Numbered from the stretch's first letter, positions 1 to 15,500 are shown. The stretch is DNA of 64,000 nt from Megalonaias nervosa (GCA_016617855.1 JAECUM010001715.1:35687-99686), one strand, 5' to 3'. Notes: generated from the letters alone by a model not told the origin. Program-made: numbers and translations.

Positions 1-121
1 GTCATGAGTAAGAGTATGGTGGAGACAATTGCAATTCACAGAGCTAAAGCACTGAAATATCTGATTGCTATGCCAAGGTGTAGATAAGATTAACATATCG
101 AATCCTTGGCTAGCGAAGATG
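1..121 (-). mobile_element. End of a helicase-fragment TIR element, cut by the window edge
   Basis: Positions 68-121 match the right-hand inverted repeat of the element at 33,668-34,194 (GCCAAGGTGTAGATA, then CTTGGCTAGCGAAGATG). The stretch before it aligns with that element's flank (GGAGACAA, then CTGAAATATCTG). The orientation is the same as that copy; most of the element lies left of the window. Confidence 0.7.
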
Positions 122-3100
122 CAGCCTTCCAGAAAGCTTAACTTGTGACTTCTTGTCAATGATATTACAATACAGAGAACCAAGTTAAAGCACTGTCTAA
201 CAGATCTTGCAATTGATGCCCAGGGGTTACCAGGATGCTATCTGAGCAACACCATATTCTTCAGTTTCCCTGTGGACTATTGCATGATGTTACAACTTGA
301 TTCACATAACAGGCCAATCATCAATGACTTGATGGCAGGAAAAGGGGAAAATAGAAGTTGACAGAGATGAAAAAAAAAAAAAAAGAATTTAATAAAATGT
401 GTAATTTACTCAATTGGTTAAATTGAGTTTTTTAAAGCCCTAATAGGTTATTTTCTGAACAGCATAAAACACAATCTTGCAATACCAGACTTGCTGACAA
501 AGACTAATTCAGGGTGTGTTCAATTACATGCACTAACATTGTAAATGTGCACTGAATATCTGGAACTTGACTCGATAGCAAAGTTCCTATGGATCAAATA
601 CACCATCATAAATCATGACCAATGCCTGCTACAAGAGTAATATGCTAATAACTATGGAGAAAATGCTTAAAATAAGGATGCCTTGCTTAATTTGAAGACA
701 TAAAAATAAAATCCCTTACAACTTTTTAGTCAATTTATTTGCATTAAATACACAAATATGCTGCTTATCTACTGCTCTGCTCTGGACAGTTTCAGATTTA
801 AGATCCTTCTCCAGGCAACTGAATTAAACCTGGGCTACTGATTTTGTCATTCTTCCACCACTAATAGTTAAAACAAGAAAAATCGATAGATATTCTATAG
901 TTCCTTGTACATTTCTTATTTCTTCAAATGAAATGCAATGTGAAAGCATGATCTTGGTGAATTTTGCAACAAAATGAAGTGAACTGGAGATTCAACAGGC
1001 TAAAAATGCATCAAACATTACCCTTGTGAGGTCTATATCATGGGACCAAGAGGTTACATTTGTGTACCGTAAAAAATATGCCTCCTACAAACTAAAATTT
1101 GAAATCCATGTTAGAAACTTATGTTTTAGCAAAGTGTCCACAGTAGAATTTCTTTCCTGTTTTATACAAACTGACATTTTCCCTCCCAGAAGAAAGGGTT
1201 CAATATATGGTCACAGTAAAGTATAACAATGGGTTACTTACAATGCAATTTTAAATACATTTTGTTGTGATAGTACACCTGTAAAAACTCTTAATAAACG
1301 ATAATTCTTATAAACAACAGATTAAAATATCAACAAACGTGAACAAATGTTCATATACATATACAATATACTAGTGTGATATTTGTCATCAACAAATACA
1401 ATATTTTGGGTCATTTCAGTGCATAAACAATTTGACCACGTATTAAGCAACAGTATAAAGTTTTACTTCAAATGTAAAAATACGTCATTCCGAACAAGGA
1501 ACAATAATCGAAACATGAATTTCAGGTCTGGTGTTCTTGTACATTTATAGAAACATTTTCAAGCAACCTGTAATTCAATGTATCAATTTATCCCAAACTA
1601 TTAGTCCACTTGCATGAGACTGATTTTGATTTATACTTAGTAAATGAGGTTAAATAATCATCATGGACTAGGAATTTAAGAATCTAATCAGTATCAGAAA
1701 TCCAGCTGAACTTAAAGATATTTCAAGGAAAAAGACAACCTCTCATGAGATGGCTAAGTGATGGAACAATGTTTCCTGCTAAGGACCAGTAGCTGCTGAC
1801 AGGAAATAAATTATACAATAATGGCAGATAGGAAAACCAGCTACTAACTGGATATGAGAGACACTAAGAAGCGGACCATTAAGGGAACAAGAAGTAGCTC
1901 TAAATAAGATCATTGTCTCCCACACCCACCACAAAAGGCTGTAGTACTGGGAAACAAAGTTGCTTATGCAAGTCATCTAAGGACAATCATAGGCAATAAC
2001 TCTTCAAAATCTGATCAAATCTTTTTGTCATTTCCAATATGAACCTTCATAGCTAATTTTATGGAAAGCAAAATATTATGAATACTAGTTTTCACAAGCC
2101 ATTAGAATTCTCTGTCAGTCATCTGCCAGAACTCTAAAATATGGCCCAAAATCTGCAGATCATTAAAATCACTCAAAATCTTGTTGATAAAAAGCTTTTC
2201 AGGAAATTGGGTAACACAATAGGTGTATTCCAGAATGTTCACAACTCTGTTAAGTATGGCAAAAGTCTGAGGAATCTGATCTTGGACCGTATTTTAAATA
2301 TGACGCTTCGAATAAAATTTGCTTGAAATGAAGCAAAAATTGTGATGATTGGCATAATCATAAGTCTATTGCAAGTCCAGGGCAACAACACCTTGAAATA
2401 TAAATAATATGTTCTAATTATGATACAGAGAAGTCCTTGCAGATATAAAACTTCAAAGCAAATATGGTTAAATTAAAATGAAACATGGATGCTTGGGTGT
2501 TCACAATTTCACGCATGGACAGATTCAAGTTCATGCACCAATTCCATGTCCCACTGCCTTAGCAGCAGGGGACAAAACACGAAGTACTTTTTGTTTACCA
2601 GTAGTCTGATTCAAAAGAAAATCAATTACAAAGATTCAATCTTGTGTAAGATAATGGTCTTGTGTATATGCCTCTTAATAAATGAATTGTGATTAAATAT
2701 GAATGTTATCATGGCATAATTTATATATATACAACGACATCATGATTTTCTACACTTAATGAAAACTTTATCAATTTTTGTACAAATGAGATCAGTCACA
2801 CACATTTTAAAAAAAGGATGTCTTGAATGGATTTGTGATTTATGAATTATTAATGATTCAAGGAAATAACGCTGACAATAAGATATATGTTAAACATGCT
2901 AACAAATAATATCAATATGTACTATTTGTACTGCATATATGTTGTCAAGTCTTATTATGAACTCATCCCTATTATTATAACAATGACGGAACATATTTAG
3001 TGTTTGTTATCAAATTTGTGTTCATTTACAAAACTATTTTTTTCTGTCAACAAAACCAGCATTCATTGTACAGCTGCTCAAGAGATGGCTATGTTCTATT

Positions 3101-3689
3101 AGAATCCAAGAAAAGAATGAATCCATGATTACATAGCTTACCTCTAACATATCTTAGTTATCTCCAGTTGCAAAAGTAAACATTAATTATCATGCAGAAA
3201 ATAAATTCAGCCTAAAGTGATCGTGACCTACAAAATGTTAGCCTCCTATGACTGGGCACAAAATACATAAAACAACACAAAGAACATTCTTTTCTAAAGG
3301 GTCACAGTCTGACAGATACTATAAAGTGTTGATAAAAACCAAAGATTAATGGGAGGGGGGTTTGTTTCAAATCAATGCTCATAAAATCTGCTTCAAAAGC
3401 TATTTTAAGCATCCATCATTAGATGCCAAGAGTGACAACTAGTACAATTACTAATGGAAGCATAGTTCATGCATTAGTAATTAACTTGATAAGCTACTAG
3501 CAAAAGTCTCACATGGAATGCATACAGTTCAATCTTCAAATACCCACTAATCTACTTGCACAATACAGTTAACCTGTTGAGAGTAAATTATCTCAATATA
3601 CCATGTATATATGCAAAGTTTACCAATGAACAAAAAATATTTATTCCTACTTTCAACTAGTATACTGGTCAGAATGGGCCTGTGTTGGC

Positions 3690-4480
3690 TAGGATGTATA
3701 TAGCATGCCAAAATCTATATCGGTGTGAGCTAAACACAAATAACCTTGTAAAGCATAAAATATAAGGCACAGTGACATTTGGTTGCAAGGTAACACCAAT
3801 ATGTAAATTTTCTTGATTCTAACATTAACAGCACCCAAAAAATTAACTCAAAGCATTAAAAATATAATTCATTGAGACCTCCTTTTGCAAAAAGATGTAT
3901 TGACTCACAAAGTTTGGGGATTCTGGGAAGAATAGTATGCATACAGCATGCCAAAATGGCTGATGGTCGCAAGCCAAATGCAAAACCTAATTAAAGCCAG
4001 TAACAGGTGAAATACAGGTCATGGTTAACTTCTCTGTTGTAATAGTACAGTAAGAACAGATAGGAACATGAACATAAAACTAAGACAATTAAACATTCCC
4101 CATCAGCATGGCCATAATGACCAACTTCTGCAATGAGGGATGGCATTCATTTTAGGCCTCACCACTGTATCAATGACTTTGCATATTTGCCTCTAGAAGG
4201 TTCCCTCTATGACACCCATAGGGGTACATACAAAAGACTAAAGAAAATAAGATAAAAGATCGTTACTGTAGATTAAAGACTGAATCGAGTGCACACCCAA
4301 GCTTATTTGCTGAATAGTGTGCTCACTGCATAAGAGGCATTTCTAGAATCAGGGATAGGATGTATACAGCATGCAAAAGACCTATAAGGTCAGCAAAATC
4401 AAATGTAGGTCACAGTGACAAGGAGCCTATGTGGTCATAAACTAAATGCAAAAACTTAACAAAGAATGTACAATAAAGTA
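3690..4480. repeat. Diverged direct repeats with an AGCATGC core
   Basis: Three similar segments (starting about 3,692, 3,935 and 4,357) share a TATA/TACAGCATGC core followed by AAAA and, further on, GTCACAGTGACA or GCAAGCCAAATGC. Spacing is uneven (about 240 and 420 bp), so this is an old, eroded array. Confidence 0.4.
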
Positions 4481-4994
4481 CATGTATATACATGTACGAA
4501 CTTAGCCCCAGGAGGTAGGAGTTGTGAAACTCACTCCAAACTGTCATCTAGGATTAGGTCCTAGCAAGAATGTGTAGAAGCCAATGCTTGGGGCATTAAA
4601 ACAGCCGACTTCCATTTCACACAGACCAACTGAAAATATTTAGGAGTAATTTTTGTTGTACAATGAAAACTGGTGAGTTTTCGTCAAAAGACTGAACAGT
4701 TGAAACAAAAACTTTTGCTGAAATTACAAGTGTTGTATCAAAAAATATAAATTTTCCATTTAAAAAATATCAACACATTGTCTTTAGTTGTACAGTTTTA
4801 GAAGTCTGGACTTAGACTTTATATAGGTGATACATGGGTGTTATAAGACCTGATGGAAATGGGTTATCCAAAATGTGGCAATAATTTCATACTAATAACT
4901 TACATGACAAAGTATTATCTGTAAATAAAATACAGAGTTAGACCATTGAATATCACAGGATACAGCAAGCACTATTTTATGGCACAACTTGTTT

Positions 4995-5004
4995 TTTATT
5001 TATT
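4995..5004 (-). terminator. Candidate poly(A) signals for the PHF13-like transcript
   Basis: Two overlapping AATAAA hexamers on the minus strand (TTTATT at 4995-5000 and 4999-5004) are the first canonical ones I find downstream of the stop. They imply a 3' UTR of about 1.3 kb. Confidence 0.3.
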
Positions 5005-6277
5005 AAATTATATCTATACATCTTCCTAATAGAAATAGGCAGATCTATAATCTAACCTATAAAAATGCACCATCAACTAGCCTTCACTTAAGCTAGAATC
5101 CATCATCACAAGCAAAAAGAGCTACAATCGGCGGCACTCCTTTATCACCCACAGCTGCATGTGAGGATATAGCCTTGTTTATCACCAGTAACCATAATAA
5201 AACTACATCATCAACAACAAAATGTAACAAACTTAACCGATCAGCAAATGTGCCCACTTTATCGGTCAATAAGTTACTGTGTTTGAAAGAGAACTTCTGA
5301 TTGGCTCATTCAGGCAGTGTTCAAGGTCATGCTGGGTCACAATGGCAAGAAAATTTCAATTACATTCACAGTTATTTGATAAGATCTGTTCCAGCAAACA
5401 TACATGGGACCTAGGGAAGGTAATTTCAGTGTGGAGTAGTCACCAAAAGATGCAATTTAGAATTCAGTAACATCTTCATATGAACTGAGTAATTCAAGTA
5501 CCCTGGCACATATTCTTAGAAAACTACCTTCTCTGGGCATCATGAATGTTTAAATGGAACAGCCAAAGCAGGTTTATGCCGCACAGGCACTTGAGTGATA
5601 AAGTCGCAAAGTGGACTGTCACCATGGCTTGTAATGATGGCTTGAGTCCAAATAACAACAAAGTACAAGTTGTAGAGAACACTAATAGGAATATTTGGAC
5701 ACGATATCTTGAGCACAAGAATTTAAAAATATGGATTTTGTCTCACCTGCATACAACCCTACATGCATGAAACTAATTACAGTGCATCTACCCATCAATA
5801 ACATGCTTCCACCTGTAAACAGCATAAACCCAGATCAGAGTTGATATTTGTCACTAGAAACCCGGTGAACAAAACAGCACAGACACTGACCAGTCAACAA
5901 GTTACATGCAAGCCAATCTACATCTACACTGTTTACAGCTGAAAACATGTTAACACGAGCAAAAACCCTATAAATGAAAAACAAAAATCCACACAAAATC
6001 TTTACACTGCTGACAATAACTATGATGCCATTGCTTAAAAAAAAAAGGTACTTATGTCTTGCTATATAGTGAGCAAGTGAGAAAAAAATGTCGACTGGAA
6101 TGTTATATTCTGTTTCAGCACAAATGATTCATAAACTATACCTGGATTTTTAAAGAAATAATTACATACATGCATAAATGAAAAGGGACATAGCACACAA
6201 CCATTCATTCCAATGCACTTCCAGCTCAAAAAGGTCCTGAGTCAAGAGGAAATATTTGAAGAACACTGCACCAATAA

Positions 6278-6501
6278 CTAAATTGTTATCCGTTTGTTCT
6301 CAATTCTTTGTCGATTGGACTTGCGTGTGGTCAGTTTGCTGTCTTTACAATGCTGGCAAACATAAACTTCCGGAATATTGGTTTTGCGGATTTTTGCACA
6401 GGACAAATGGATCCAAGTATTGCATTCATTACATTCTATCATGGGTCTTCCAGCATATGGCTTCAGGCAATGACATGTGATAAGGTCCCAGGAATCATCA
6501 T
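6278..6501 (-). CDS. PHF13: PHF13-like terminal coding exon (PHD finger)
   Basis: The exon follows CCTTTTCAG and runs to a TAG at 6280-6278. It encodes the complete Cys4-His-Cys3 PHD finger and a basic tail ([14 protein letters not shown]). The stretch [19 protein letters not shown] is nearly identical to my recollection of vertebrate PHF13/PHF23. The opposite strand also has open frames here; they are shadows. Confidence 0.95.
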
Positions 6502-9500
6502 CTGAAAAGGAAAAAGCAAATTATTCAATTCAAAACCTAAAATTATTTTATTTTAAGACCGAAAGAAAAGAAATCTGAAAAGTATAACTACTAGAAATAT
6601 GCAGACATATGAACTTCCACAAGTCTGAAAAAACTTTAAAAAATGAAATCCTACAGATTTCTTAGTAAGTCAAAAAGAAAATTACTAATAAGATTTTAGT
6701 CATTTTTAACAAACACACACACACACACTGGTCCCTTGCTTTTACTTTAATAAAGCTTACAATGACAACTTTCTTGGTTATAATGTATCAGACCCTTGTC
6801 TGCATACACCTGTATAAAGAACAATTTTTTAGCATTAAAACCTTTTTTATCTGTCTCTTGTTAATGGCCCTAAAATCACGTCATTATTGAAAGAACTATT
6901 TTAGTTTGTACTGGTCTCAATGTCATAAATGCACTGAGACCTTTAATCTACAACATTTCACATAACACTGTATAAAGTTAAGACAAGAAATCTTAGACAA
7001 CATGGTAAACACTGAGTAAAAAAAAACAACAACAATCCTACATAAGTTACATGAACAGCTCAATGCATGATGTACAGTCAGAATGTCCTATTCTGTCCAT
7101 TGTCAGCTATGGAGGCTTTCTATATGCATCTGACCATAATGACTGATTTCCACTAGTACAGTACTTCTTCATTATATACTGAGAGGCTGAGTATAATGAC
7201 TTATATTAAGTCTGCCTGATAATGAAGTACACCAGACATAAAATTACTACCACCTAAAAAAAATGGGATTCATGACAATGAAGGCCTTACAGTGAGGAAG
7301 TGATGTATACAGAACCATATGATGAATCATCCTTGACCGCTCATGGCTCATTGTGCACAATAATGAGCGAACAGAAAAAAGTAAAACAAGAAAAAAATAT
7401 ACAAACAAACCTCCTTTATCAAACTTATTCGTTTGTGAAGCTTTCAGTAGAACAATTAACACATGGTGTAATATGAAACAATTTTAAGACTGACTTTAAT
7501 CTAGAGTGCGGATAAAAGACACCAACAGGTATCCGGGTACTTGTGTACCCTCCCAATGATAATAACCAGGGTTATAAAATGAGCCACAGGGTACTGTATA
7601 TAAATTTTCTGACAGTGCTAACAAGGGAGCACTCACTTTGTTGTCAAGCTGACAGTCTTTACGCCGCATTGGCCAGTGAATACGTGTACTTTTTCAGTGC
7701 CAAGCATACGTCTGCCTCTTCCAGTAAATAACTGACCGTAATCTCCTAGTTTGTTCTTCCATTCGACAACTCTTTGATTGAGCCGCAAGTCTGGTACAGT
7801 GGCAAGAATCAGAGGGCAGTTATTTGGATCTTACTGCATAAGTGACATGTGTTCAGTTGCAACCTTTAATAGATATCACGAATTGTATAATCAGAGTGTT
7901 ACTTAGAAAGTCTAAGCCAATCTCTAGATAAGCATCTTTTTTCCAAAATATATATTTTCAAGTCCAAAGATCAATCATTCCAATTGCAGTGTTGTACCTC
8001 GACTTAACTGTCCGGTACTGTTCTGTACCGCTTTTGACCACTGATATATGGGGATTTGTCAAATTTAGAAAGAAAGTGTCAGTTTCTGATAGGCAAGCAT
8101 TTCTGATGCTTGACCAAAGTACAGCAATAATTCTATTGGACATCAGTGTGATACCAAATATAGGTATGATGTGACTGAACCTGCCAATACAAATGTTCCA
8201 ATATTCACTTCATTATACTGATATAATATGATAAAAAATATTCTTATGAAATTCTATTATTTATATGTAACTAATATTAGCAACCTTTTCCTGCTTGACA
8301 CACTATCCAACTGACACTAGAGAATTCTGAATAATGAGAATGCAACATTACATAATGGTGAATCTTCTGTTGTGCATTTCTTCGTCTTTACATTTTTAGA
8401 ACTTACCTTTCACATAGCCAATACTGCATTGATATACCATTTAACCCTATATAAACATACATTGCCTTTTATCTTGACGAACTACACCAGGTAAGCACAA
8501 CTTATGGCCCACATTTTATCCGTTTATTTGTATCATAGGGTATAACTTTCAAAATCACTTATTCTACCCATGCCCTGGATGAACTTGTACATGGCTGTGC
8601 TTGCAAGGATTTATTACCCGTAAGTTTTTTGCAATTTTTTCATCATTACTTTTAGAATTATACTTTTAATTGGTACTATAGTGTCTACTGTAGAACTGAA
8701 AAAAGTGGGTAGGGTAGGGGCAAATTCTTCCCTCCATCTCTAAAGAGGGAAGGGAGGGAAACTTCTGAATTTATTGGGATTTAAGTAATACATGTAAAGC
8801 TTGAAAATATTATGCACAATTTTTACACATTTAGTTGATTTTTTAGGTGTGATGTTTTGGGATATAAGCACAAACCCGCTTCCTACAAAGACCATGATAC
8901 TTACAAGCAGATCTCTGCTGGACATACGTCTATGTTGATGAGCAAGGACTTTCCACACGTTCTGAAAGCATTCATAATGAAACTGACATGTACAGTGTTG
9001 CTATGTTTCTACACCTCAGAACCTACCAGAATCCTGCAAATCCCCAGTGCCCTCATCTCGACTGCTTGTGGATAAAGTTGACATGGTGGTATCTGAGGAG
9101 TAGCTGTCTGCAATGCTGCCACTGCTTCCCAGCGGGCTGGTGTTGTTCTGAGCTCTCAACTCCTGTAGTTATACACAGAAGTTATATGCAGAGATTAATT
9201 CTATTATTTATACAAGCTAGTAACTGTCCTAAACTATTTGACTCCTGCTAGACAGAAACAGAGGGTGTTCTCACCTATCCCCATCTACCTCAAAATCCCA
9301 CCCATCAGCCTCTCTCCTATTACTAATAGACCCCATTAAAACTTGTTTTCATATACATGTATTTAAGTGTGATGCATGTCAAATATCAAGCAAGTGTGCT
9401 TTTGACTGTTTCAAGTACCCAAAAATAACTTCCTGAATTTTATCATCAGCAGTCTGTTCTCTGACCCAAAAAATGACTCTTCATATGAAAAAGTGCCCAT

Positions 9501-12500
9501 ATTAGGCCAAATTAAAAAATGTGAGGTCCTGAATATTTTGGAAAAACTTAGGGTGGGTAGGTCAGTAGAAACAACTGGGGAGGGGGGGAGGATCCAGAGA
9601 TTTAAAATGAAACATGAACCAGAAAATAAGTGTCATTCACATCCTAAATTTAACTTTGATCATAGTTATATCCCTTTGTTAATTCTTTCCTTATTTTTTC
9701 GAAAGCCATTCCCCCAAATTTTGAGTTGGCAGGAAAAATATGGTCAGTGGGGTAATAGGAACCACACAGTTTTACCTGGCCTTTTAAAAGATGCAGTTCT
9801 TGCCCATCTCTCTGCCAAATTTCCAAAGTTTTTAAAATTGGTTCTATAATTTACTTTATAACAAAATCTTTGATAAACGTTGAATTGGACCTAATAAAAA
9901 GAACTATTAATATAGAAATAAAACAAGAAAAGTACTGGAACATAAAAACAAACTTTGACACAGTCAGGCTCACTCAATGTTATTAAGGAACATTTTATTA
10001 CTTCAGTTTATGGTTAAGCATGAACCACTTTTAAAAAAATGAGAAAATGTGAGAGACAAATGTGAAATTTATAAATAATCACAATTGTGAGAACTGACCT
10101 CCTGCTTCGGAGGCTCATACTGTGTATAGTCCAGGACCCATGAACAGAAGGCATAGAAGTCCTTTTTGGTTCTCCCTTTCTTAGGTGAAGAACCATCGAC
10201 CTGAAAAAGATATCAAAACAAACTAAACATCCTGTCATCAAAATGGAGACAGGCCCAACAACTCAATAGCAGTACATTCGTTAATAATGTAGGGGGTAAT
10301 GGGGAGGGGGGTAAACTAATTTTATTTATGCAATACTTATTTTTCATTGCAGTGCAGCATTTACATTTTCATGCTGAAAAATCTTATCTGTTCAATGTGA
10401 ATAAATCCTCATACAAAGTGGAGAATTGACAACAGCCCATTCATCCACCTTACATGATCATGTGCAGAACAGTCATTTTTTTCACAGACATTACACAAGA
10501 ACATTGGTGGGGGGGTGGGGGTAGAATAGCAATCACTAAGTATTGCTTAATTAAGATTAGTTTCACCTACCCCCCCTTTAATAGCAATATCTTACCTGTC
10601 ACTGTTGCATAGCTGAATATATCAGTTAGGTGGGCTGACTGATACATTAAACTGATCAAAAACAGAAAATTGAATGTACTCGCGTTCTGAGGGAGAGAAC
10701 CACTTTCCAAATTGTTGGTGTCCCTCTGGACCACATGTTGTGTCCCCGTATAAAATGCCTGCGCTTTATTGTGCTAATGATTGAAGAAAGAAGGAAAATG
10801 TAGGATGCATCTTTCTTAACATTCTCCAAGGAGGAGTGAGTTTGATAGGCCTATGAGGCCGCTCGAACCTCATGGTCTTTTAGTTTTAAAAAAGAGCAGT
10901 ATCTATTGGTAATGAACTGGCAAGCTCTTCTGAGTGTGGTGACAATCCACCAGGAGACAGTGGAGGCCAAAACATCAAAAGGAGCCCTTAAGAGAAATGA
11001 AAAAACACCTCCTACCCTTTCTTTTCACTTTCAAGGCATTTAGATAGAAATGCTGAGGCCAAACTCGGTATACCTAATGATAATCTTGATCATTTCCAGA
11101 ACAGATCTGACTGAACCAGGGGATCTCAATACGTGATGGAGCCACCAAAGGTTAACTGATTTTTGGCTGACAATGGAGAAATGGAATCATAATTGCCATT
11201 AAACTGGAGACAGTCCAGAGGCACCCACAGAATTATTTTTTCGGTGGTGGTGGTGGGGGGCAAACTTGTAGTGGTCAGCTATTAAGTTTTATGTATGCAA
11301 GTGCTCCTCCTTGCCCCTATGTGCAGGTGCAGGAGACAGCTACTGTGAACAAATAATGCATTACTTACACTGCATCTTCTCACAGTCACCAAAACGAGTA
11401 TTAAAAAAAAAGTCTCGAGTGTGAGGTCTTGAAAGGAAGCCTCACTCAATGGTTTATAGGAGGTTTTGTCCTTCTTTCCTAAAATGTGGCAAACTCAGAG
11501 GGTGATGTTCTCTGAGGTGGCACAGTAAAGGTTCCAAACCTCCATGCAAAGCGAAGTGACATGTTTGCCTGCCTCTCTAAAATTAGAGACATCCTACAAC
11601 AGATGTGTCATCTGAGGAGACCATGACATATCAATCCACTTAGTCCATCTAGCGATGCTGCTTTAATTGCTAGGTTGCTGATGTGGATGGACAATTCAGA
11701 TCCAAACACACTAAGAATTATGCCCTCTGGCTCTAAATGAGCACCCCAAAAGGTATCTCATGTCGGTGAACAGATAGGAATGGGAGTCAGGTGCATTGAC
11801 AAGGACCACCAGTCACAAATCATCTGCAAGTTCAAACAGTAATGAAACACTGGTTCTCAAGTGATCAGTGCTAATGCGTGGTTTCCACCTTGGAAGAAGG
11901 AGGAACTGTTGAGGTCGCATATTTAGACATCTTACATGTTGGGGAACCAAGTCAACACCAGTGTTCAAGAATCCCAATAGAGACAGGTAAAGATGAACAG
12001 ACAAAGCCTTAGGGGCCATCCATTTAGTAGGTACGCAAAAATCTGGCAAAGCTTGACTCCTCCCTGCACACATGCATACTTTTTTACACCCCCCACCTGC
12101 GTACGTATGCTTGACGTACCCCCCCCAATTCTACAGAACGGCCTATATTTAATCCACACAAAAACGACCAAGGATTAATAATATTAATGTGTTTAATAAA
12201 ACAGATAGTCCACAGACGTTGAATGTCTGGCTGCATCAAAGAATTAAGCTGCATAATTTTAAAAAGGTTTCACACACACCCGGTTCCTATGCATACATAC
12301 ATTATCAGTAGACCCCCCCCATACGCAAGCGTATGCTTTTGGGTTAAACCCCCCTCCATGCGTACGTACTAAATGGATGGCCCCTAAATAGTGCCAGATT
12401 TAAATCTATCTGATCAAGTGGAACGATCAAGTGAAACTAAGAGTTGAACTGAATGTACTATAGACCATATGGCAGGCAATTAAGATGGTGCCATTGGGCT

Positions 12501-15500
12501 TAATTAAGTTAGATAATTTACAAATTAACAAACACAAGATAACTAACTCACGTGATTTTAAATATGACCCCACATCCCAACCCTGCCAATTTGATGATTA
12601 TTTTATCACATCAATATACTCAGCTACATATCAATGTAAAAAATACAATCCAGATTTGTTCCCATGTACAATTTAAGTACTTTTCTGATCATTCAATAAC
12701 CACACTATGCAACATTTCTTTGCTGCTTCACATTTTGTCTGTTTGCACTGAATTTGAGGACTATACATCCAGTGTTTCATGCAGAGAAATGTCACATGTA
12801 ATTTAGACTGGTGGCTGTTGTTTGTTCAAGTCCAGAGTAAAATATAAAAATAACCGCCAATCAGAACCAACTGTGGCATACATACTATTCACTGTGTGAC
12901 ACACCAGAAGTGCTGGCATTCAAAACTAGGTCAATTTAGATACAAAGTAAGAGAGAAACTTTGTGGCCATTCAATGATCTATAAAGGGAACAAGTTTGCA
13001 ATGGGTGTTGTGAACAATTTTTAAAAAATTAAAATTTGACAACACTCATTCACCTTCAAACTAATACAAGGTAACTAACTTGCATGATTTGAAATCTGCC
13101 CCCCACCAGGCAATTCCATTCTAATTATTTTATCCCGTCAGCACGTTCAGTCAGAGACAACAAAGTCACATTATCCTGACACCAGGCCAAGCAGTTCTAA
13201 CACTAACCTCTTAATGCTGAGTGCCAAGCGAGTCTGTGAAATCTATTAAAAGATGCAACTGAACAGGTTTCAAGTGTGTGGCAAGATCACAAGGAGCTCA
13301 AATAACCACCGTTACACAGCCCTAAACAACTGTCAATTCTGCAGCTTGATCAAAGAGTTGACGTGTAAAAACAATGAAGGTGCTAAGATTAAGGTAAAAA
13401 ACATGCACAGGAAGCTACAGAATTACTCGACACTGAACAAGATCTGGCCGATGGAAAAAATATAAATCAAATCAAAACTTGCAATGCATAAAAACGCAAA
13501 CTGCTTATACAGCAAAACATAAAATATATTACAAAATACATGTTGTTCAGACTTGCATGAAAATGGAAACAATATATTTAACCAGTAAATACCAAGGTAA
13601 ACAAAATTGATTGTCACTTTACTTTGCACTCCTGTAATATTTTCAAACTATTAAAATTCAGATAGCTGTAAATAAAAGTATTGTGTAATGAATATGATAA
13701 TCATGAAATGGTTCAACACAGTGCACCATATATGCATGTGTGAATGGAAACAGTAGCATGAAAACATAACAATATTTAAATTTACAGTTTTTGTGCATAG
13801 TGCAAACATGTAAAGTTTCAAATATTACCCCAAGATTTATAAAACTTTTTGCACGCTGTGCTTTTTATAAGACCACTCTTATAAGACTACTCTGCATGAA
13901 CAAAATTTTCAGTAAACAGAATGTTGAGGCACTAACAAGTATATACAATAAGTATGAAATATAGGTCACAAACACTTATTTTCACTGATGGCTGTATTAC
14001 TCATGAAAAATTTACCCACCATGTCATGTGACTCAAAAAGCAACTGAGTATTAGAAAATATGAACCCTACCCATTATATCTATGCCTGAAGTATCAACAA
14101 ACTTCTTTACTATCACCCATCCATAAGCCGAATTGCCATAATGGTCTGCAAAATATATGCATACAAATATGCCTGCCAATTTCATTTGTCTACTTTTTTA
14201 GTTAGTTCTGCACAATCTTGTTAAGTAGCTTCTCTGGATGGGAATAAGGGAAAAAATAAGGTGCTATGAGTACAAGCAACAGGGGCATAAAAACAAAGAG
14301 AAGATCAACATAATAAAAAACTACATCGTAAACTCTTCTATGTGCCACAAGTTATTCAAGAACCAACATACCCTTATTTATTATTTTCTTTACTAAATAC
14401 TGTAATACATGTATACAAAAGTAACAATGTTGTCAGAGACTTTTAATGTGCTGTGCTAAAAATGATTTTAAATGATTTTAAATCCAACTTTGATGTGACA
14501 TCTATGTGTGACACAACGGAACTTTTGTTGCCAATTGTTTTCTTTTCTTACTGAAAGAAATAAGTTCATGTGCCTGCTTTGACCATCTCAAATTAATTCT
14601 CCGTTTAAAGCAACTTGTAAGTATCATTTTGTATCAACTCTTCACCTCTTGTATTGATATGGAAACAGAACTGATTCATTCATATATTGATTAACCATTG
14701 CACCATTATCAGGCAGGAACAAGGTTATTATAATAATAATTATGTACTGTTGTTCTTGTGAAAGAATATAACAAGTAACAAATTAAATTCAGGTGCATGC
14801 AAGCATAATGTATATTGCTGTGTATACTAAATGCATCTCATGTATTACACAGCTCTGACCTTTATTTTTCAGCTGTCATGTTGAGCCATTTGAAAACTGA
14901 TAATCTGGTGAATGGCGATTTTGGTTAGAAATACAGTACTGGTTTACTCGTTGAGGGACCAATGGCCCATCTGGTAGTCTTGAACATCCAGGGTTCTCAA
15001 CAGATTTAAAAACTGAAGAGTCAGTTGACCCTTTACCCCCAAATCACGAAGAGTCAAAATGAAAATCTCGAGAGTCAAAACTGAAATCTTGAGTCTGTCA
15101 TGAGCCCATAGCTGATTCCTCGTTATTGGTGGAAACAAATGATGTTTAAGATTTCTTGTTTTGTACTGAATAATGAGAAATACTTGTACAGTATTTTGTA
15201 AGAAACATACAATCTGATTTTTGTTAAAGTGTTTCTCTTTCTAATTATGAGTTATTGTGTGGATATTTTGTATATTAAACAGACACAGGATTATTTTATA
15301 CTTTATTATATTTTCAACTTCTCAACATATTCTATTATCAAGTGCTCAAATAATTTTATATCAAAAAACATACCCATACAACTATGATAGTTATATATTG
15401 TTCAAATGTCAAGGATGTACATCACTGAATTGGCAGTTCATTTTTCCACTCCAGTGGTCACGCTACCAGGCGAAGTGGGTGAAAAAGTCGCCTGAGAAAT

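Larger units (their letters stand above)
122..6277. other. 3' UTR and downstream flank of the PHF13-like gene; no other gene seen
   Basis: This AT-rich stretch contains no reading frame with recognisable protein similarity. Its right part should be the 3' UTR of the PHF13-like transcript. Between 3,690 and 4,480 there are diverged direct repeats built around GATGTATACAGCATGCCAAAA-like cores (near 3,692, 3,935 and 4,357), with copies of AGGTCACAGTGAC nearby. Confidence 0.5.

Noticed and set aside
6256..6505. Plus-strand frames rich in Cys and Trp
   Set aside because: They are shadows of the PHD-finger exon on the minus strand.
9493..9849. 118-codon plus-strand gene
   Set aside because: No motif, antisense within an intron, no splice or start context; its length is within chance for this amount of sequence.
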